Source: Candidatus Acidiferrales bacterium
GTDB taxonomy: Bacteria; Acidobacteriota; Terriglobia; Acidiferrales; UBA7541
Direction: 5' to 3'
Assembly: GCA_035934015.1 (NCBI GenBank)
Contig: DASYYH010000001.1
Coordinates: 1-58,942, forward strand
Length of the DNA stretch: 58,942 bases
The translations under genes were made by a program, and so were the position numbers. Below the pieces are notes generated by a model. The model did not search any database, was not told the DNA's origin, and saw nothing but the letters and a program-made list of their open reading frames with translations. Within the stretch, counting starts at the first letter, position 1; the number at the start of each line of letters is the position of its first letter. Below are positions 28,853 to 38,247 of the stretch, one piece after another.

Positions 28853-29776
28853 CTAGGACGATGCCGCAAACGCGGCGCCGCTTACGATTTCTATGATTTC
28901 CTTCGTGATGCTCGCCTGCCGGATTCGGTTCATATCCAGCGTCAAATCCGTGATCAACTCTCCCGCGTTCGTCGTTGCCGCATCCATCGCCGTCATCCGC
29001 GCCGCGTGCTCCGCCGCTGCCGATTCCAGCAGAACGCGGAAAACTTCCGTTTCCAAATATCGCGGCACAAGATCCGCAAAAATCTCCTCGGGTGGCTCTT
29101 CGTAAATGTAGTCGACCGTTCCCGCCAGCTTCGCGCTCTCCGCCGCGTGCTCTGCGGTTTCCGTCGCAAATTTTTCGCCTGTGCGCTCATGCAACAAGAG
29201 CTCCGGATCGAGCGGCAGCAGTTTTTCCACAACCAGTTTCTGCACAATCACGCTTTTGAATTCGTTATAAATGGCGTAAACCGCATCGGCTTCGTGCAGC
29301 GCGTAAATTTCCGAAATCCGTTTGGAAATTTCTTCCGCGTGCCGGAATTCCACGTGCATCGAAACGTTTTGCCATTCCCCGGCGAGCTTGCCCCGTCGGC
29401 GCCGCAAATTTTCCACGCCTCGCCGCCCCACAGCGATCACTTGCACTTCCTTCCCGTGTTGTTCGCGCAGAAATTCGCTCGTCTTTCGCAGTACGTTCGT
29501 ATTGAACGCACCGCAAAGCCCTTTGTCCGACGTCACCACTACCGCTAGGATGCGCCGCTCTTCGCGCCGTTCCAGCAGCGGATGCTGTGGCTCGGAAACG
29601 CGCTGCATCGCCGATCGCAGCACGCGGCGAATCTCCTTCGCATACGGCCGCGCGCGAAACACACCCTCCTGCGCGCGCCGCAGCTTCGCCGCAGAGACGA
29701 ACTTCATCGCCCGCGTGATTTGCTGCGTGTTTTTCACGGACCGGATGCGCCGGCGATAATCGAGCAGGGTGGGCAT
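28853..29776 (-). CDS. atpG: F1 ATP synthase gamma subunit
   Basis: This 307-residue central-stalk subunit has the conserved start LLDYRRRIRSVKNTQQIT, the motif VVTSDKGLCGAFN, and the C-terminal RMTAMDAATTNAGELI that forms the rotating coiled coil with LTLDMNRIRQASIT. It is 15 bp upstream of atpD and 18 bp after atpA. Its length is slightly above the usual 285-295, with the extra residues in the middle (around EPPEEIFADLVPRY), as in several Gram-negative lineages. Confidence 0.95.
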   Translation of the reverse strand: MPTLLDYRRRIRSVKNTQQITRAMKFVSAAKLRRAQEGVFRARPYAKEIRRVLRSAMQRVSEPQHPLLERREERRILAVVVTSDKGLCGAFNTNVLRKTSEFLREQHGKEVQVIAVGRRGVENLRRRRGKLAGEWQNVSMHVEFRHAEEISKRISEIYALHEADAVYAIYNEFKSVIVQKLVVEKLLPLDPELLLHERTGEKFATETAEHAAESAKLAGTVDYIYEEPPEEIFADLVPRYLETEVFRVLLESAAAEHAARMTAMDAATTNAGELITDLTLDMNRIRQASITKEIIEIVSGAAFAASS

Positions 29777-29794
29777 TCGAACTCTCGGCGCCGA

Positions 29795-31339
29795 TTAATT
29801 CGCGGCTGGAGCCTCCGCCGGTTTCAGGGTAGCGACAAATTGCTCCTTGAACTGCTCGAGCGCCTTGGAAATCTCGCCGCGCAGCGCATCATCGAGCGCC
29901 TTCTTCTCCTTGAGCGTTTTCAGCAAGCTGCTGAAATTCGTGTCGAAGAAGCTGTACATCTCTTTTTCGAAGCGCCGCACTTCTTCCACCGGCAGGCTGT
30001 CGAGGTAGCCGTTCGTGCCCGCGAAAATCACGAGCACCTGCCGTTCCACTGCAATCGGCTGGTACTGATCCTGCTTCAGCAATTCCGTCAGTCTCTGCCC
30101 GCGGCCCAGTTGCGCTTGCGTTGCTTTATCCAGTTCCGATCCGAACTGCGCGAACGCCGCCAGTTCGCGGAATTGCGCCATGTCCAGTCGCAGCGTGCCC
30201 GCCACCTGTTTCATCGCTTTGATCTGCGCGTTGCCGCCGACGCGGCTTACGGAAATGCCCGCGTTGATCGCCGGACGGATGCCGATATTGAACAAATCCG
30301 ATTCCAGATAAATCTGCCCGTCCGTGATCGAAATCACGTTCGTCGGAATATACGCCGAGACGTCTCCCGCCTGCGTTTCAATCACGGGCAGCGCCGAAAG
30401 CGACCCGCCGCCAAGTTCCTTGCTCATCTTCGCGGCGCGTTCCAGCAACCGCGAATGCAGGAAGAACACGTCGCCCGGATACGCCTCGCGTCCGGGTGGC
30501 CGCCGCAGCAACAGCGAAATCTCGCGGTACGCCTGCGCATGTTTCGAAAGGTCGTCGTAAAAGCAAATGGCGTGCTTCCCGTTGTCGCGGAAAAATTCTC
30601 CAATGGCGCACGCCGCAAATGGCGCGATGTACTGCATCGTCGCCGGTTCCGAAGCCGTCGCCGCCACCACGATGCTGTGCTCCATGGCGCCGGCGTCCGT
30701 CAGCGTCTTCACCACTTGCGCCACGGTCGACCGCTTTTGTCCAATCGCGCAGTAAATGCAAATCAAATTGCCGCCGCGCTGATTGATAATTGTGTCCAGA
30801 ATGATTGCCGTCTTGCCCGTTTGCCGGTCGCCGATAATCAGTTCGCGCTGTCCGCGTCCAATCGGAATCATCGCATCAATGGCTTTGATTCCCGTCTGCA
30901 CCGGCTCGCGCACCGGCTGCCGGTCAAGAACTCCCGGTGCCAGACGCTCGATGGGGCTGCGCTGCTTCGTCGCGATCGGTCCTTTATCGTCGAGCGGCTC
31001 GCCAAGCGGATTCACCACGCGGCCAATCATCCCTTCGCCCACGGGCACGGACATAATCGTCTTCGTCCGCCGCACCGTGTCGCCTTCGCGAATCGCCGTG
31101 TAATCTCCCAGCAGCACCGCGCCCACCTGGTCTTCTTCCAGGTTCAGCGCGATTCCCGTCACCTCGTGCGGAAACGCCAGCATCTCGCCAGCCATGGCTT
31201 TGTCGAGCCCGTGGATGCGCGCGATGCCGTCGCCGACGGAAATCACCGATCCCACTTCCTCGACCGCCATCACCTGCTGATAGTTTTCAATCTGCTCGCG
31301 AATGATTTTTGTGATCTCGTCAGCCTTGATTGTCGCCAT
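29795..31339 (-). CDS. atpA: F1 ATP synthase alpha subunit
   Basis: This 514-residue subunit carries the non-catalytic nucleotide site [18 protein letters not shown], the catalytic arginine region [19 protein letters not shown] (reads VSRVGG here), and the N-terminal crown [13 protein letters not shown]. It alternates with beta in the F1 hexamer. It follows atpH directly, with only eight bases between the genes. Length and all motifs are standard. Confidence 0.97.
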   Translation of the reverse strand: MATIKADEITKIIREQIENYQQVMAVEEVGSVISVGDGIARIHGLDKAMAGEMLAFPHEVTGIALNLEEDQVGAVLLGDYTAIREGDTVRRTKTIMSVPVGEGMIGRVVNPLGEPLDDKGPIATKQRSPIERLAPGVLDRQPVREPVQTGIKAIDAMIPIGRGQRELIIGDRQTGKTAIILDTIINQRGGNLICIYCAIGQKRSTVAQVVKTLTDAGAMEHSIVVAATASEPATMQYIAPFAACAIGEFFRDNGKHAICFYDDLSKHAQAYREISLLLRRPPGREAYPGDVFFLHSRLLERAAKMSKELGGGSLSALPVIETQAGDVSAYIPTNVISITDGQIYLESDLFNIGIRPAINAGISVSRVGGNAQIKAMKQVAGTLRLDMAQFRELAAFAQFGSELDKATQAQLGRGQRLTELLKQDQYQPIAVERQVLVIFAGTNGYLDSLPVEEVRRFEKEMYSFFDTNFSSLLKTLKEKKALDDALRGEISKALEQFKEQFVATLKPAEAPAAN

Positions 31340-31347
31340 TCCTGCTC

Positions 31348-31884
31348 CTATTGCGATTCCAATCGCGTGCGCAGCCGGTTGAGCCGTTCGCGCACCGATC
31401 CGTTATAAATTGTCGAGCCAATTCTTACCGTCGTTCCGCCGATGAGCGACGGATCCAGCCTGTATTGCGCCTGTATTTTCTTCTGCGTGATTTTTTCGAG
31501 CGTTTGCGTCAGCCGCGTCTTCTCTTCGGCGGAAAGCTCGTGCGCCGACGCAACCATCGCATCTGCGATTCCCATCCGGCTGTTCATCTCCGCTTCGAAC
31601 GATTGCCGGATTTCGCCGAGAACCCCCGTGCGTCCGTGGTCGATCAGCACGAAGAAAAAATTCTTCACTTCCGCATGCGAACCCATTTTCGCGGCCAGCT
31701 CCGCAATCACGGCCTTCTTCTTGTCCGGGCCAATCGCCGGAGTCCCCAGCAAATTTCGCAACTCTGCCGATTGTCCAACGATGTGTACGAAGTCCGCCAA
31801 ATCCTGCCGGATTTTCGCAGCGTCCTTGTTCTGAAAAACGGCGTCCGCCAGCGCCGCGGCATAGCGTTGCGCAATGGCGCTCAA
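31348..31884 (-). CDS. atpH: F1 ATP synthase delta subunit
   Basis: This 178-residue peripheral-stalk subunit begins [16 protein letters not shown] and ends in the conserved [20 protein letters not shown] followed by LNRLRTRL. It joins the b-type stalk to the top of F1. The start codon is TTG at 31884; it overlaps the TGA stop of the preceding b-type gene (TTGA), so translation is coupled and the rare start is credible. No ATG exists at a suitable position nearby. Confidence 0.93.
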   Translation of the reverse strand: MSAIAQRYAAALADAVFQNKDAAKIRQDLADFVHIVGQSAELRNLLGTPAIGPDKKKAVIAELAAKMGSHAEVKNFFFVLIDHGRTGVLGEIRQSFEAEMNSRMGIADAMVASAHELSAEEKTRLTQTLEKITQKKIQAQYRLDPSLIGGTTVRIGSTIYNGSVRERLNRLRTRLESQ

Positions 31885-32471
31885 TTCGCGCTCCCCTGCA
31901 AATCCGCGACAAACCCGCGGAAAAGCCCCGCTTCCACTGTCGGCGTCATTTGCTGTTGCAGCAGCGCCTCGGCGCGCTCCACCGCCATTCGCGCCGCAAT
32001 CGCCTTCAATTCCAGTTGCGCCGCGCGTTCCGCCGCGCGAATTTCCATCTGTTCCGCCTGCTCGATGCGCTTGGCTTCTTCTTGCGCCAGCGCGCGGATG
32101 CGCTCCACTTCCGCCGCGCTCTCCTTTTTCGCCCGTGCGCGAAGTTCCTCGACCTGTTTTTCGAGCGTCGCCATTTTCGTCTCAGCTTCGCGCTGCTGGC
32201 GCTCTGCTTCTTCGCGCGCGCGCGTGCTCTCCGCAATCGCCGCACCGATTACTTCTCGCCGGTGACGGAACGCTGGCGGCGTCTTCTTCGCAAACGCCCA
32301 GATCAGCACCGCCGCAAAAATCCCAAAATTGATCCAGCGATAGACCCACCCCGTCGTGCTGTTCGCTTCATCCGCCGGGTTCGATTGCGCCAGCACCGGC
32401 GCTGCATAAAGCGCCGCCATGAACGCCATCGCGCTCAACCACGCTCCAAGGCGTCCGACTCGCCGCATCAT
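31881..32471 (-). CDS. atpF: ATP synthase b-type subunit with N-terminal extension
   Basis: This 196-residue protein has the single membrane segment and long Arg/Glu/Ala-rich helix of a peripheral-stalk b subunit (membrane part at about 42-60). Unusually, residues 1-28 form a second hydrophobic stretch ending in APVLAQS, which looks like a cleavable signal peptide, so the mature N-terminus would lie outside. It is the second of two consecutive b-type genes; the ATGA overlap with the previous stop and the TTGA overlap with atpH show tight coupling. It probably forms a b/b' heterodimer with its neighbour. Confidence 0.88.
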   Translation of the reverse strand: MMRRVGRLGAWLSAMAFMAALYAAPVLAQSNPADEANSTTGWVYRWINFGIFAAVLIWAFAKKTPPAFRHRREVIGAAIAESTRAREEAERQQREAETKMATLEKQVEELRARAKKESAAEVERIRALAQEEAKRIEQAEQMEIRAAERAAQLELKAIAARMAVERAEALLQQQMTPTVEAGLFRGFVADLQGSAN

Positions 32472-32926
32472 CGCGCGTCCTTCACGGGTCGCTGCTCGAG
32501 AATCATCCTTGCGATCTGTCCCGCCATCACGCCGCTTTCACTTTCAAGTTGCTTCCTCGCCGCCTCGAATTCCCGCTCGATCCGTTCTTTTTCCTTGCGC
32601 ACTGTGTCCTGCGCCACGCCTCGCGCCGCGCGCAGCACTTTCGCGCGCTCCTCGAGAGCCGTTTGTCGCACCGCTTCCTGCTCCGTAAACACACCGGCGC
32701 GCGCTTTGCGCAAAGCCTCTTCGTACGCCTCGGTCTTGTCTTTTGCCGCCGCCTGAACAGCCTCCGCGTCCTTGCGCGCCTGACTGATCCGCGCGTTTCG
32801 TTCCGCTAGCACGCGCTCCATCGGTTTGAAAAAATTCGCACGCAAAAACCAGTAGAAAAGAAGGAATAAAAGGATGGTCGGGATCGACTTGAGGAACAGC
32901 GCTTCGAGCTGTTGCAGGATCTGCAT
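32468..32926 (-). CDS. ATP synthase b-type subunit (b/b')
   Basis: This 152-residue b-type subunit has an N-terminal membrane segment (TILLFLLFYWFLRANFF, about 16-32), the conserved KPMERVLAERNARI, and a long charged coiled coil. It heads the visible ATP synthase operon: b, b', delta, alpha, gamma, beta, epsilon. Two distinct b genes instead of one are known from photosynthetic bacteria and several other phyla. The a and c subunits (atpB, atpE) are not upstream, so the F0 rotor and channel must be encoded elsewhere. About 210 bp with no gene precede it and should hold the promoter. Confidence 0.9.
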   Translation of the reverse strand: MQILQQLEALFLKSIPTILLFLLFYWFLRANFFKPMERVLAERNARISQARKDAEAVQAAAKDKTEAYEEALRKARAGVFTEQEAVRQTALEERAKVLRAARGVAQDTVRKEKERIEREFEAARKQLESESGVMAGQIARMILEQRPVKDAR

Positions 32927-33138
32927 CGCACACTATTGCGAACGCCGCATCGCCTCCCTGGATTTTCTCCGCAATCGGCGGCTCGACGCCGCCGTCAGGC
33001 ACACATTTCACTCACCGCAGAGCCAGCAATTATCGCATCCCTTCTCCGCCTCGTCAACCGCCCTCAAATCCTGGTGGCGCCCGAAGTTGCCACAAATCAG
33101 GGCCGTTGCTGGCCATAGATGCCCTAATTCTCCTTTTG

Positions 33139-34086
33139 TTAGGTATGCCTGTTTGTTCCTGAGCCTCCGTAGCGTTCCCATCGGCCCCCAAGGCTCTCGT
33201 CAGAATCTCTAAATACGGAATACCGGAATGAAAAATAGGTTTTGTGTATCTCCTTGGTTTGCTCGAAAAAAGGGTCTTGATACCAAACATATCCGTAAAC
33301 CAGCAGAAATGCCTTCTCGTTCTGAAGGAGTTGCAATTCCTCAACGCTAAGGCTTCTCTCGGCGTGAAGGAAAGTCACGATCTTGAACGGCGCGCCCTCG
33401 CGCCCCTGCGGCAATGGGCGGGGGTCTCGATTCCAAGGCGGTTCGCCGTAATCGAATGCGTACTTCATCCGCTCTTCATCGCAAATTTCAAGCATCGCGG
33501 TAGATCGGGTTATCCAAGCGGGAGTGTTTCCAAAGTTTCTAAAGTTAAGAACCGCGTTCAATGGTTGCCTAGAAGCAACCATCTGCGTTACCAAACTCCA
33601 GTAATCTTTACCAGGAGGATCAAAGCTACTCAACATAATCCACGGGCGCTCATTGTTTATGACGGCCTGAGCATTCAAGAATGCGGCTTTGGCACTGTCC
33701 CTAGCGGCTTCAGCAGCAGTCTCGGCGTGCGCAGTTTGTTCCTTAATTTTGTCTAGGGTTCCGAGGGCTATTCTGGCACCAATGAAGCCAATAATGGCTA
33801 GAGCGAGCGTACCAATCGCCATGAGTATATTGGAAATTCTGGCCCACCAGTCAGCTTTGGTTTCGTTTGTATATATGTTCTGGTTGTGCTCTTCGACGGG
33901 GGGAGATTGGAGCGGCGCGCCCTGATTGCCATCACGAGATGTACCTACTGGCGGATCAGGCTTTTTGTCCTGGCTGGTCCGATTCTGGCTAGACTGGGCA
34001 GCCTTACCCGACGAGGGATCCAGTGCGATCGTCGTAACGGACAGAGCGAGAAGCGCCAAGATAATAGGCAGACCTATCTTCTTCAC
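33139..34086 (-). CDS. Membrane protein, unknown, accessory-like
   Basis: This 315-residue protein has an N-terminal signal or anchor segment (about 4-22), a Pro/Gln/Ser-rich linker, a membrane segment at about 85-108 (ISNILMAIGTLALAIIGFIG), a short Ala-rich coil and a C-terminal domain of about 190 residues with no match I recognise. Its base composition is visibly AT-richer than the surrounding operons, which hints at recent acquisition. The start is GTG at 34086 with only a weak ribosome-binding site. A dyad at 34121-34140 lies about 35 bp upstream and may control it. Confidence 0.6.
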   Translation of the reverse strand: MKKIGLPIILALLALSVTTIALDPSSGKAAQSSQNRTSQDKKPDPPVGTSRDGNQGAPLQSPPVEEHNQNIYTNETKADWWARISNILMAIGTLALAIIGFIGARIALGTLDKIKEQTAHAETAAEAARDSAKAAFLNAQAVINNERPWIMLSSFDPPGKDYWSLVTQMVASRQPLNAVLNFRNFGNTPAWITRSTAMLEICDEERMKYAFDYGEPPWNRDPRPLPQGREGAPFKIVTFLHAERSLSVEELQLLQNEKAFLLVYGYVWYQDPFFEQTKEIHKTYFSFRYSVFRDSDESLGGRWERYGGSGTNRHT

Positions 34087-34686
34087 GCCGACACTGTACC
34101 ACCCTTTTTCGCCGAATTACTGTTGACAACTCTGTCAACATCTGCCATGCTTGGAAAAACATGTCTAACTGCTTTATTTTCGCCGCTCAACCCAGTCCCC
34201 GGGGCCGCCGGTGGCCTCTCGCCGCCTAGCCCTCTCGATACTGTCCGATTCCGAAATTTGCCCTCGAAAACTCAATTCTAATCGCTTGTCCTATGAAGAA
34301 TTAGAACTGACCTTAACTTACACAAAACAAACAACCGGACCTCGTTCTAATCGCGGATTCTTTCGACTTTTTGAAAAATTTTACGAAATCGGACACCGCC
34401 CTTGCCGAACCACCAAAGCTACGCCGCACCCTACGCCGATCGCCCCTCCCGGCCGGCCGCGGAACTCGTGCCGCTCGGCTCCGCGGGCCCCGTTCGGGCC
34501 CACTCGTCGCCACACTCGCCGCACTGCCAGCCGCATCTCGGATGGTGGGTCAGTTGGAATTTTCTGGATCGTGACACAAGAAGTCAAAATTCCGACTGGC
34601 CCACTGCCGCAATCTCCCCGCCATTTCGCGCGGCCCCCGGGGATGCTATGCTTGTTCGCTCGTTTCCAATTCAAAGGAGAGTCCGT
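34087..34686. other. 600-bp region without a supported gene
   Basis: Between the GTG of the orphan membrane protein and the ATG of the acyl-CoA dehydrogenase no reading frame is convincing. The stretch holds a perfect dyad at 34121-34140, an inverted repeat CAATTCTAAT/ATTAGAACTG at 34273-34282 and 34300-34309 with one mismatch, and a GGGCCC-CGTTC-GGGCCC hairpin near 34485. The left two thirds are AT-rich and the rest GC-rich, suggesting a junction of two DNA types. A non-coding RNA is possible but not supported. Confidence 0.5.
34121..34140. promoter_or_regulatory. Perfect dyad, likely operator
   Basis: TGTTGACA-ACTC-TGTCAACA is an 8-bp perfect inverted repeat with a 4-base spacer, a size suited to a dimeric helix-turn-helix repressor. 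TTGACA within each arm also equals a -35 box, so binding would overlap promoter elements. It lies 35 bp upstream of the divergent membrane-protein gene. No regulator gene adjoins it. Confidence 0.5.
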
Positions 34687-35859
34687 ATGCCCGCTTTCGC
34701 CGGAGTCGATTTTCTCGACTTCGATTCCCTCCTCACCGATGAGGAAAAACTCTCGCGCCAGACCGCGCGCAAATTCGTCGACGACGAAGTCCTGCCCATC
34801 ATCGAGCAGTACAACCGCGACGCCAAATTCCCTATGCAGCTTGTCCCCACCATCGCCGAGCTCGGATTTTTCGGCGCCAACTTGAAAGGTTACGGCTGCG
34901 CGGGAATGTCCAACGTCGAATACGGCCTGGTCATGCAGGAGCTCGAGCGTGGCGATTCCGGCCTCCGCAGTTTCGCCTCCGTGCAATCTTCTCTCGTGAT
35001 GTACCCCATCTACGCCTTTGGCTCCGACGCGCAAAAAGAAAAGTGGCTCCCCCAGCTCGCTTCGGGAAAAGCCATCGGCTGCTTCGGCCTCACGGAACCG
35101 CAATTTGGCTCGAATCCCGGCGGAATGCTCACGCGCGCCGTGCACCAGGGCGGCAGCTACATCCTCAACGGCGAAAAAATGTGGATCACCAATGGTTCGC
35201 TCGCCGATGTCGCCGTGATCTGGGCGAAATGCGAAGATGAAAAAATTCGCGGCTTTCTCGTCGAAAAAAATACGCCGGGATTCAAGTCCTGGGACGTTCA
35301 CGGCAAATGGTCGCTCCGCGCTTCGACCACTTCTGGCCTTTCCATGTCCGATTGCAAAATCCCGGCGGAAAATCTTCTTCCCTCCGTCGAAGGTCTGCGC
35401 GGCCCGCTCTCCTGCCTCAATCAGGCTCGCTATGGAATTGGCTGGGGCGGCATTGGCGCGGCAATGGCCTGCTACGACACGGCGCTGCGTTATGCCAAAG
35501 AGCGCAAGCAATTCGGCAACAAGCCCATCGCTTCGCATCAGCTGGTGCAGGAAAAACTTGTCTGGATGATTACCGAAATCACCAAAGCGCAGTTTCTGGC
35601 CCTTCAAGTTGGCCGTTTGAAGGATCAGAACCGCGCGCATCCCTCTCACATATCCATGATGAAAATGAACAACGTCTCCATCGCGCTCGAAACGGCGCGC
35701 AAGGCACGCGAAGTTTTGGGCGCGAATGGCATCGTGGACGATTACTGCATCATGCGCCACATGACCAATCTCGAATCCGTCTACACCTACGAAGGCACCA
35801 ACGACATCCACAAATTAATCATCGGTGAGCGCATCACCGGAATCGCGGCTTTCGAATGA
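34687..35859 (+). CDS. gcdH: Acyl-CoA dehydrogenase, glutaryl-CoA dehydrogenase type
   Basis: This 390-residue flavoprotein carries LTEPQFGSNPGGM, the flavin-contacting WITNGSLADVAVIWAKCED, and the C-terminal YTYEGTNDIHKLIIGERITG. The catalytic base is Glu369, matching glutaryl-CoA dehydrogenase in position and context. The enzyme oxidises and decarboxylates glutaryl-CoA to crotonyl-CoA in lysine and tryptophan breakdown; a different short-chain substrate cannot be excluded. ATG 34687 is chosen because AAAGGAGA lies eight bases upstream; the frame is open another 95 residues without homologous character. Its stop overlaps the next start (ATGA), coupling it to the DUF711 gene. Confidence 0.88.
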   Translation: MPAFAGVDFLDFDSLLTDEEKLSRQTARKFVDDEVLPIIEQYNRDAKFPMQLVPTIAELGFFGANLKGYGCAGMSNVEYGLVMQELERGDSGLRSFASVQSSLVMYPIYAFGSDAQKEKWLPQLASGKAIGCFGLTEPQFGSNPGGMLTRAVHQGGSYILNGEKMWITNGSLADVAVIWAKCEDEKIRGFLVEKNTPGFKSWDVHGKWSLRASTTSGLSMSDCKIPAENLLPSVEGLRGPLSCLNQARYGIGWGGIGAAMACYDTALRYAKERKQFGNKPIASHQLVQEKLVWMITEITKAQFLALQVGRLKDQNRAHPSHISMMKMNNVSIALETARKAREVLGANGIVDDYCIMRHMTNLESVYTYEGTNDIHKLIIGERITGIAAFE

Positions 35860-37145
35860 CTCCCCTAACTCTCATTCAGTCCCGCGCCAGATGCTATCCC
35901 TTCGCCTGCGGAATCCTGGCCACGGTCGTGTTTGTGCTTTCATTTTTCTTCGGCGCGACGGCTCGCGCCGCTTCACCAGCCGATAACCGTCCCAAAGTGC
36001 GCGCGATCACTGCTTTCATCTCTCTCGATCCCGCACATTACGAAACGCAAATCGCCGAAACGATGGTTGCCCTGAAGAAGATCAAAGCTGCTTATGAAAA
36101 GGCCGGTTTCGAAGTTCAGACGCTTCGCATCACCACGCAGCCGTTTCCCGAATACACGCGCAATCTTTCCGATGCGCAGGCGCTCGATTTTTTGAAAAGA
36201 TATGACGCGCTCGCCGCGAAAGATGGGTTCGACGCTTCCATCGGCGCGGCCATGCTCAGCAAGGGTGATGATCTTCGCGAAGCTCGCCTGCTCGGCCAGA
36301 TCATCGCCTCGACAAAAATTCTCGAAGGCAATATCGTCATTGCCGCCGACGACGGAATTCACTGGGACGCGATTCCCGCCGCGGCGAGTTTGATTCACTA
36401 TCTCGCCGTCAACAGCGCCGGCAGTCTGGGCAATTTCCGCTTCGCCGCCATCGCCATGGTTCCTCCCAACACGCCGTTTTACCCGGCGTCCTACCAGATG
36501 AACGGCAATCGTTCTTTCGCCGTCGGCTTGCAATCCGCCAACGTTGTTGCTGTGGCTCTGGCTTCCACGCGCGACCCGCAAAAAGCCCAACTAGCCATCG
36601 AAAATTCTCTCGGCAAATGGGCACGCGAAATCGAAACCGTCGGCGAGCGCGCCGGCGAAGAAACGGGCTGGAAATATTCTGGCATTGATCTTTCACCTGC
36701 GCCGCTGAAAGACGTCTCCATCGGCACGGCCATTGAGAATTTCACGGGCCAGCCGATGGGTTCGAGTGGAACGCTCGCCGCCGTCGCTCTCATCACCGGT
36801 GCTTTGAAAAAAATTCCCGTCATGCGCACCGGCTATTCCGGCTTGATGCTTCCTGTGCTCGAAGACTCCGTCATCGCGCAGCGCTGGAGCGAAGGCCGAT
36901 TGTCGACGGATTCGCTGCTCCTTTTTTCTTCCGTCTGTGGCACTGGGCTCGACGTCATCCCGATGCCCGGCGATACGACCGAAGCGCAGATCGAACCGAT
37001 CTTGAAAGATGTCGCGAGCCTGGCGTACAAATGGCACAAACCGCTTTCTGCGCGGCTGCTGCCTGTCGCGGGCAAGAAGGCCGGAGAGCAAACGGAATTT
37101 CAGGATCCATTCATGGTCAATGCGAAAATTCAACCGGTGCCGTGA
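35856..37145 (+). CDS. DUF711/UPF0210 family protein with export signal
   Basis: This 429-residue protein belongs to the DUF711 (UPF0210) family: KVRAITAFISLDP, FDASIGAAMLSKGDD, SGTLAAVALITGALKKIPVMR, YSGLMLPVLEDSVIAQR and CGTGLDVIPMPGDT fit it. Its N-terminus differs from the usual cytosolic members: residues 15-39 form a hydrophobic stretch ending in ATARAAS, a clear signal-peptide cleavage pattern. It would therefore be periplasmic or secreted. The start overlaps the gcdH stop, so the two are translationally coupled. The family activity is not established. glpX follows after 46 bp. Confidence 0.85.
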   Translation: MTPLTLIQSRARCYPFACGILATVVFVLSFFFGATARAASPADNRPKVRAITAFISLDPAHYETQIAETMVALKKIKAAYEKAGFEVQTLRITTQPFPEYTRNLSDAQALDFLKRYDALAAKDGFDASIGAAMLSKGDDLREARLLGQIIASTKILEGNIVIAADDGIHWDAIPAAASLIHYLAVNSAGSLGNFRFAAIAMVPPNTPFYPASYQMNGNRSFAVGLQSANVVAVALASTRDPQKAQLAIENSLGKWAREIETVGERAGEETGWKYSGIDLSPAPLKDVSIGTAIENFTGQPMGSSGTLAAVALITGALKKIPVMRTGYSGLMLPVLEDSVIAQRWSEGRLSTDSLLLFSSVCGTGLDVIPMPGDTTEAQIEPILKDVASLAYKWHKPLSARLLPVAGKKAGEQTEFQDPFMVNAKIQPVP

Positions 37146-37191
37146 ACGGCCATGACGCAAGAATTTCCGTTGAGAATCCGCCGGAGCAAAT

Positions 37192-38175
37192 ATGGAAAAT
37201 AAACTGAGTCTGGAGTTTCTGCGCGTTGTCGAACAGGCCGCCATCGCCTCGGCCCACACTATGGGCCAGGGTGACCGCCACAAGGCCGACCAGGTGGCCG
37301 TCGAAGCCATGCGCCGCGAAATGGACACCGTCGGCATGGATGGCACGATCGTCATCGGTGAAGGCGAGCGCGACGAAGCGCCCATGCTCTTCATCGGTGA
37401 AAAAGTCGGCTTGGCCGCAAAGCACAAGGATAATTATCCCGCTGTGGACATCGCCGTAGACCCGCTCGAAGGAACAAATCTCTGCGCCACGGGCGAGCCG
37501 AACGCCATCACCGTTCTCGCCGCCAGCGAAAGGGGTGGGTTGCTTCACGCACCCGACCTCTACATGGAAAAAATCGTCGTCGGACCCGCCTGCCGAGGCG
37601 CGGTCGAACTCGATGCGCCGGTAAAAGACAATTTGAAGGCCATCGCAAGGCGCCTCGACCGCCTCGTCGAAGATCTCGTCGTGATTGTTTTGGATCGCCC
37701 GCGCCACGAAAAGCTCATCAACGATATTCGCAGCGTCGGAGCGCGCATTCGGCTGATCGGCGATGGCGATCTTTCCGCCGGAATTGCCGCCGCGGTGGTT
37801 GGTTCGGGGGTGCACGCCGTGATGGGCACAGGAGGAGCGCCGGAAGGCGTGCTCACAGCCGCAGCTCTGAAATGTTTGAATGGCGAAATCATCGCGCGGC
37901 TCGTTGTCTCCAAGCCCGAACAGCAAGAGCGGCTGGCGAAAATGGGCGTCGCGGATGCAAAGAGGATTTACAAGACAGACGAGCTTGCTCCAGGCAAAAA
38001 AATCATTTTTGCCTGCACCGGCGTGACCGAAGGCAACATTCTGCGCGGCGTGCGTTTCTTTGGCGAGGGCGTGCGCACCCATTCCCTGGTCCTCACCTAC
38101 GACGACCGGCAGGTGCGCTTCATCGATAGTGTACATCTGAACAAACGGCCGGATGCGAAGGTTCGGTTTTTCTGA
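37192..38175 (+). CDS. glpX: Fructose-1,6-bisphosphatase class II
   Basis: This 327-residue metal-dependent phosphatase makes fructose 6-phosphate in gluconeogenesis. The metal and substrate motifs [16 protein letters not shown] and [16 protein letters not shown] are present, together with [19 protein letters not shown] and [17 protein letters not shown]. The length matches bacterial GlpX (about 320-336). The start ATG 37192 lies before [17 protein letters not shown], as in homologues. No class I enzyme is visible. It follows gcdH and the DUF711 gene, possibly in one transcript, but the functional link is unclear. Confidence 0.96.
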   Translation: MENKLSLEFLRVVEQAAIASAHTMGQGDRHKADQVAVEAMRREMDTVGMDGTIVIGEGERDEAPMLFIGEKVGLAAKHKDNYPAVDIAVDPLEGTNLCATGEPNAITVLAASERGGLLHAPDLYMEKIVVGPACRGAVELDAPVKDNLKAIARRLDRLVEDLVVIVLDRPRHEKLINDIRSVGARIRLIGDGDLSAGIAAAVVGSGVHAVMGTGGAPEGVLTAAALKCLNGEIIARLVVSKPEQQERLAKMGVADAKRIYKTDELAPGKKIIFACTGVTEGNILRGVRFFGEGVRTHSLVLTYDDRQVRFIDSVHLNKRPDAKVRFF

Positions 38176-38247
38176 GGGAGACAGCTAAACTAAGCTCAAG
38201 TTGCGCGGGGGCCCACCTAAACGCCGCAATATAAGGGAGCGCGAACC

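Noticed and set aside
29582-31408. 608-codon open frame on the plus strand
   Set aside because: Antisense to atpA and part of atpG, which are clear; the product is low-complexity Arg/His-rich.
34402-34686. Upstream extension of the acyl-CoA dehydrogenase frame
   Set aside because: The extra 95 residues have no dehydrogenase character, while ATG 34687 has a good ribosome-binding site and the correct family start.
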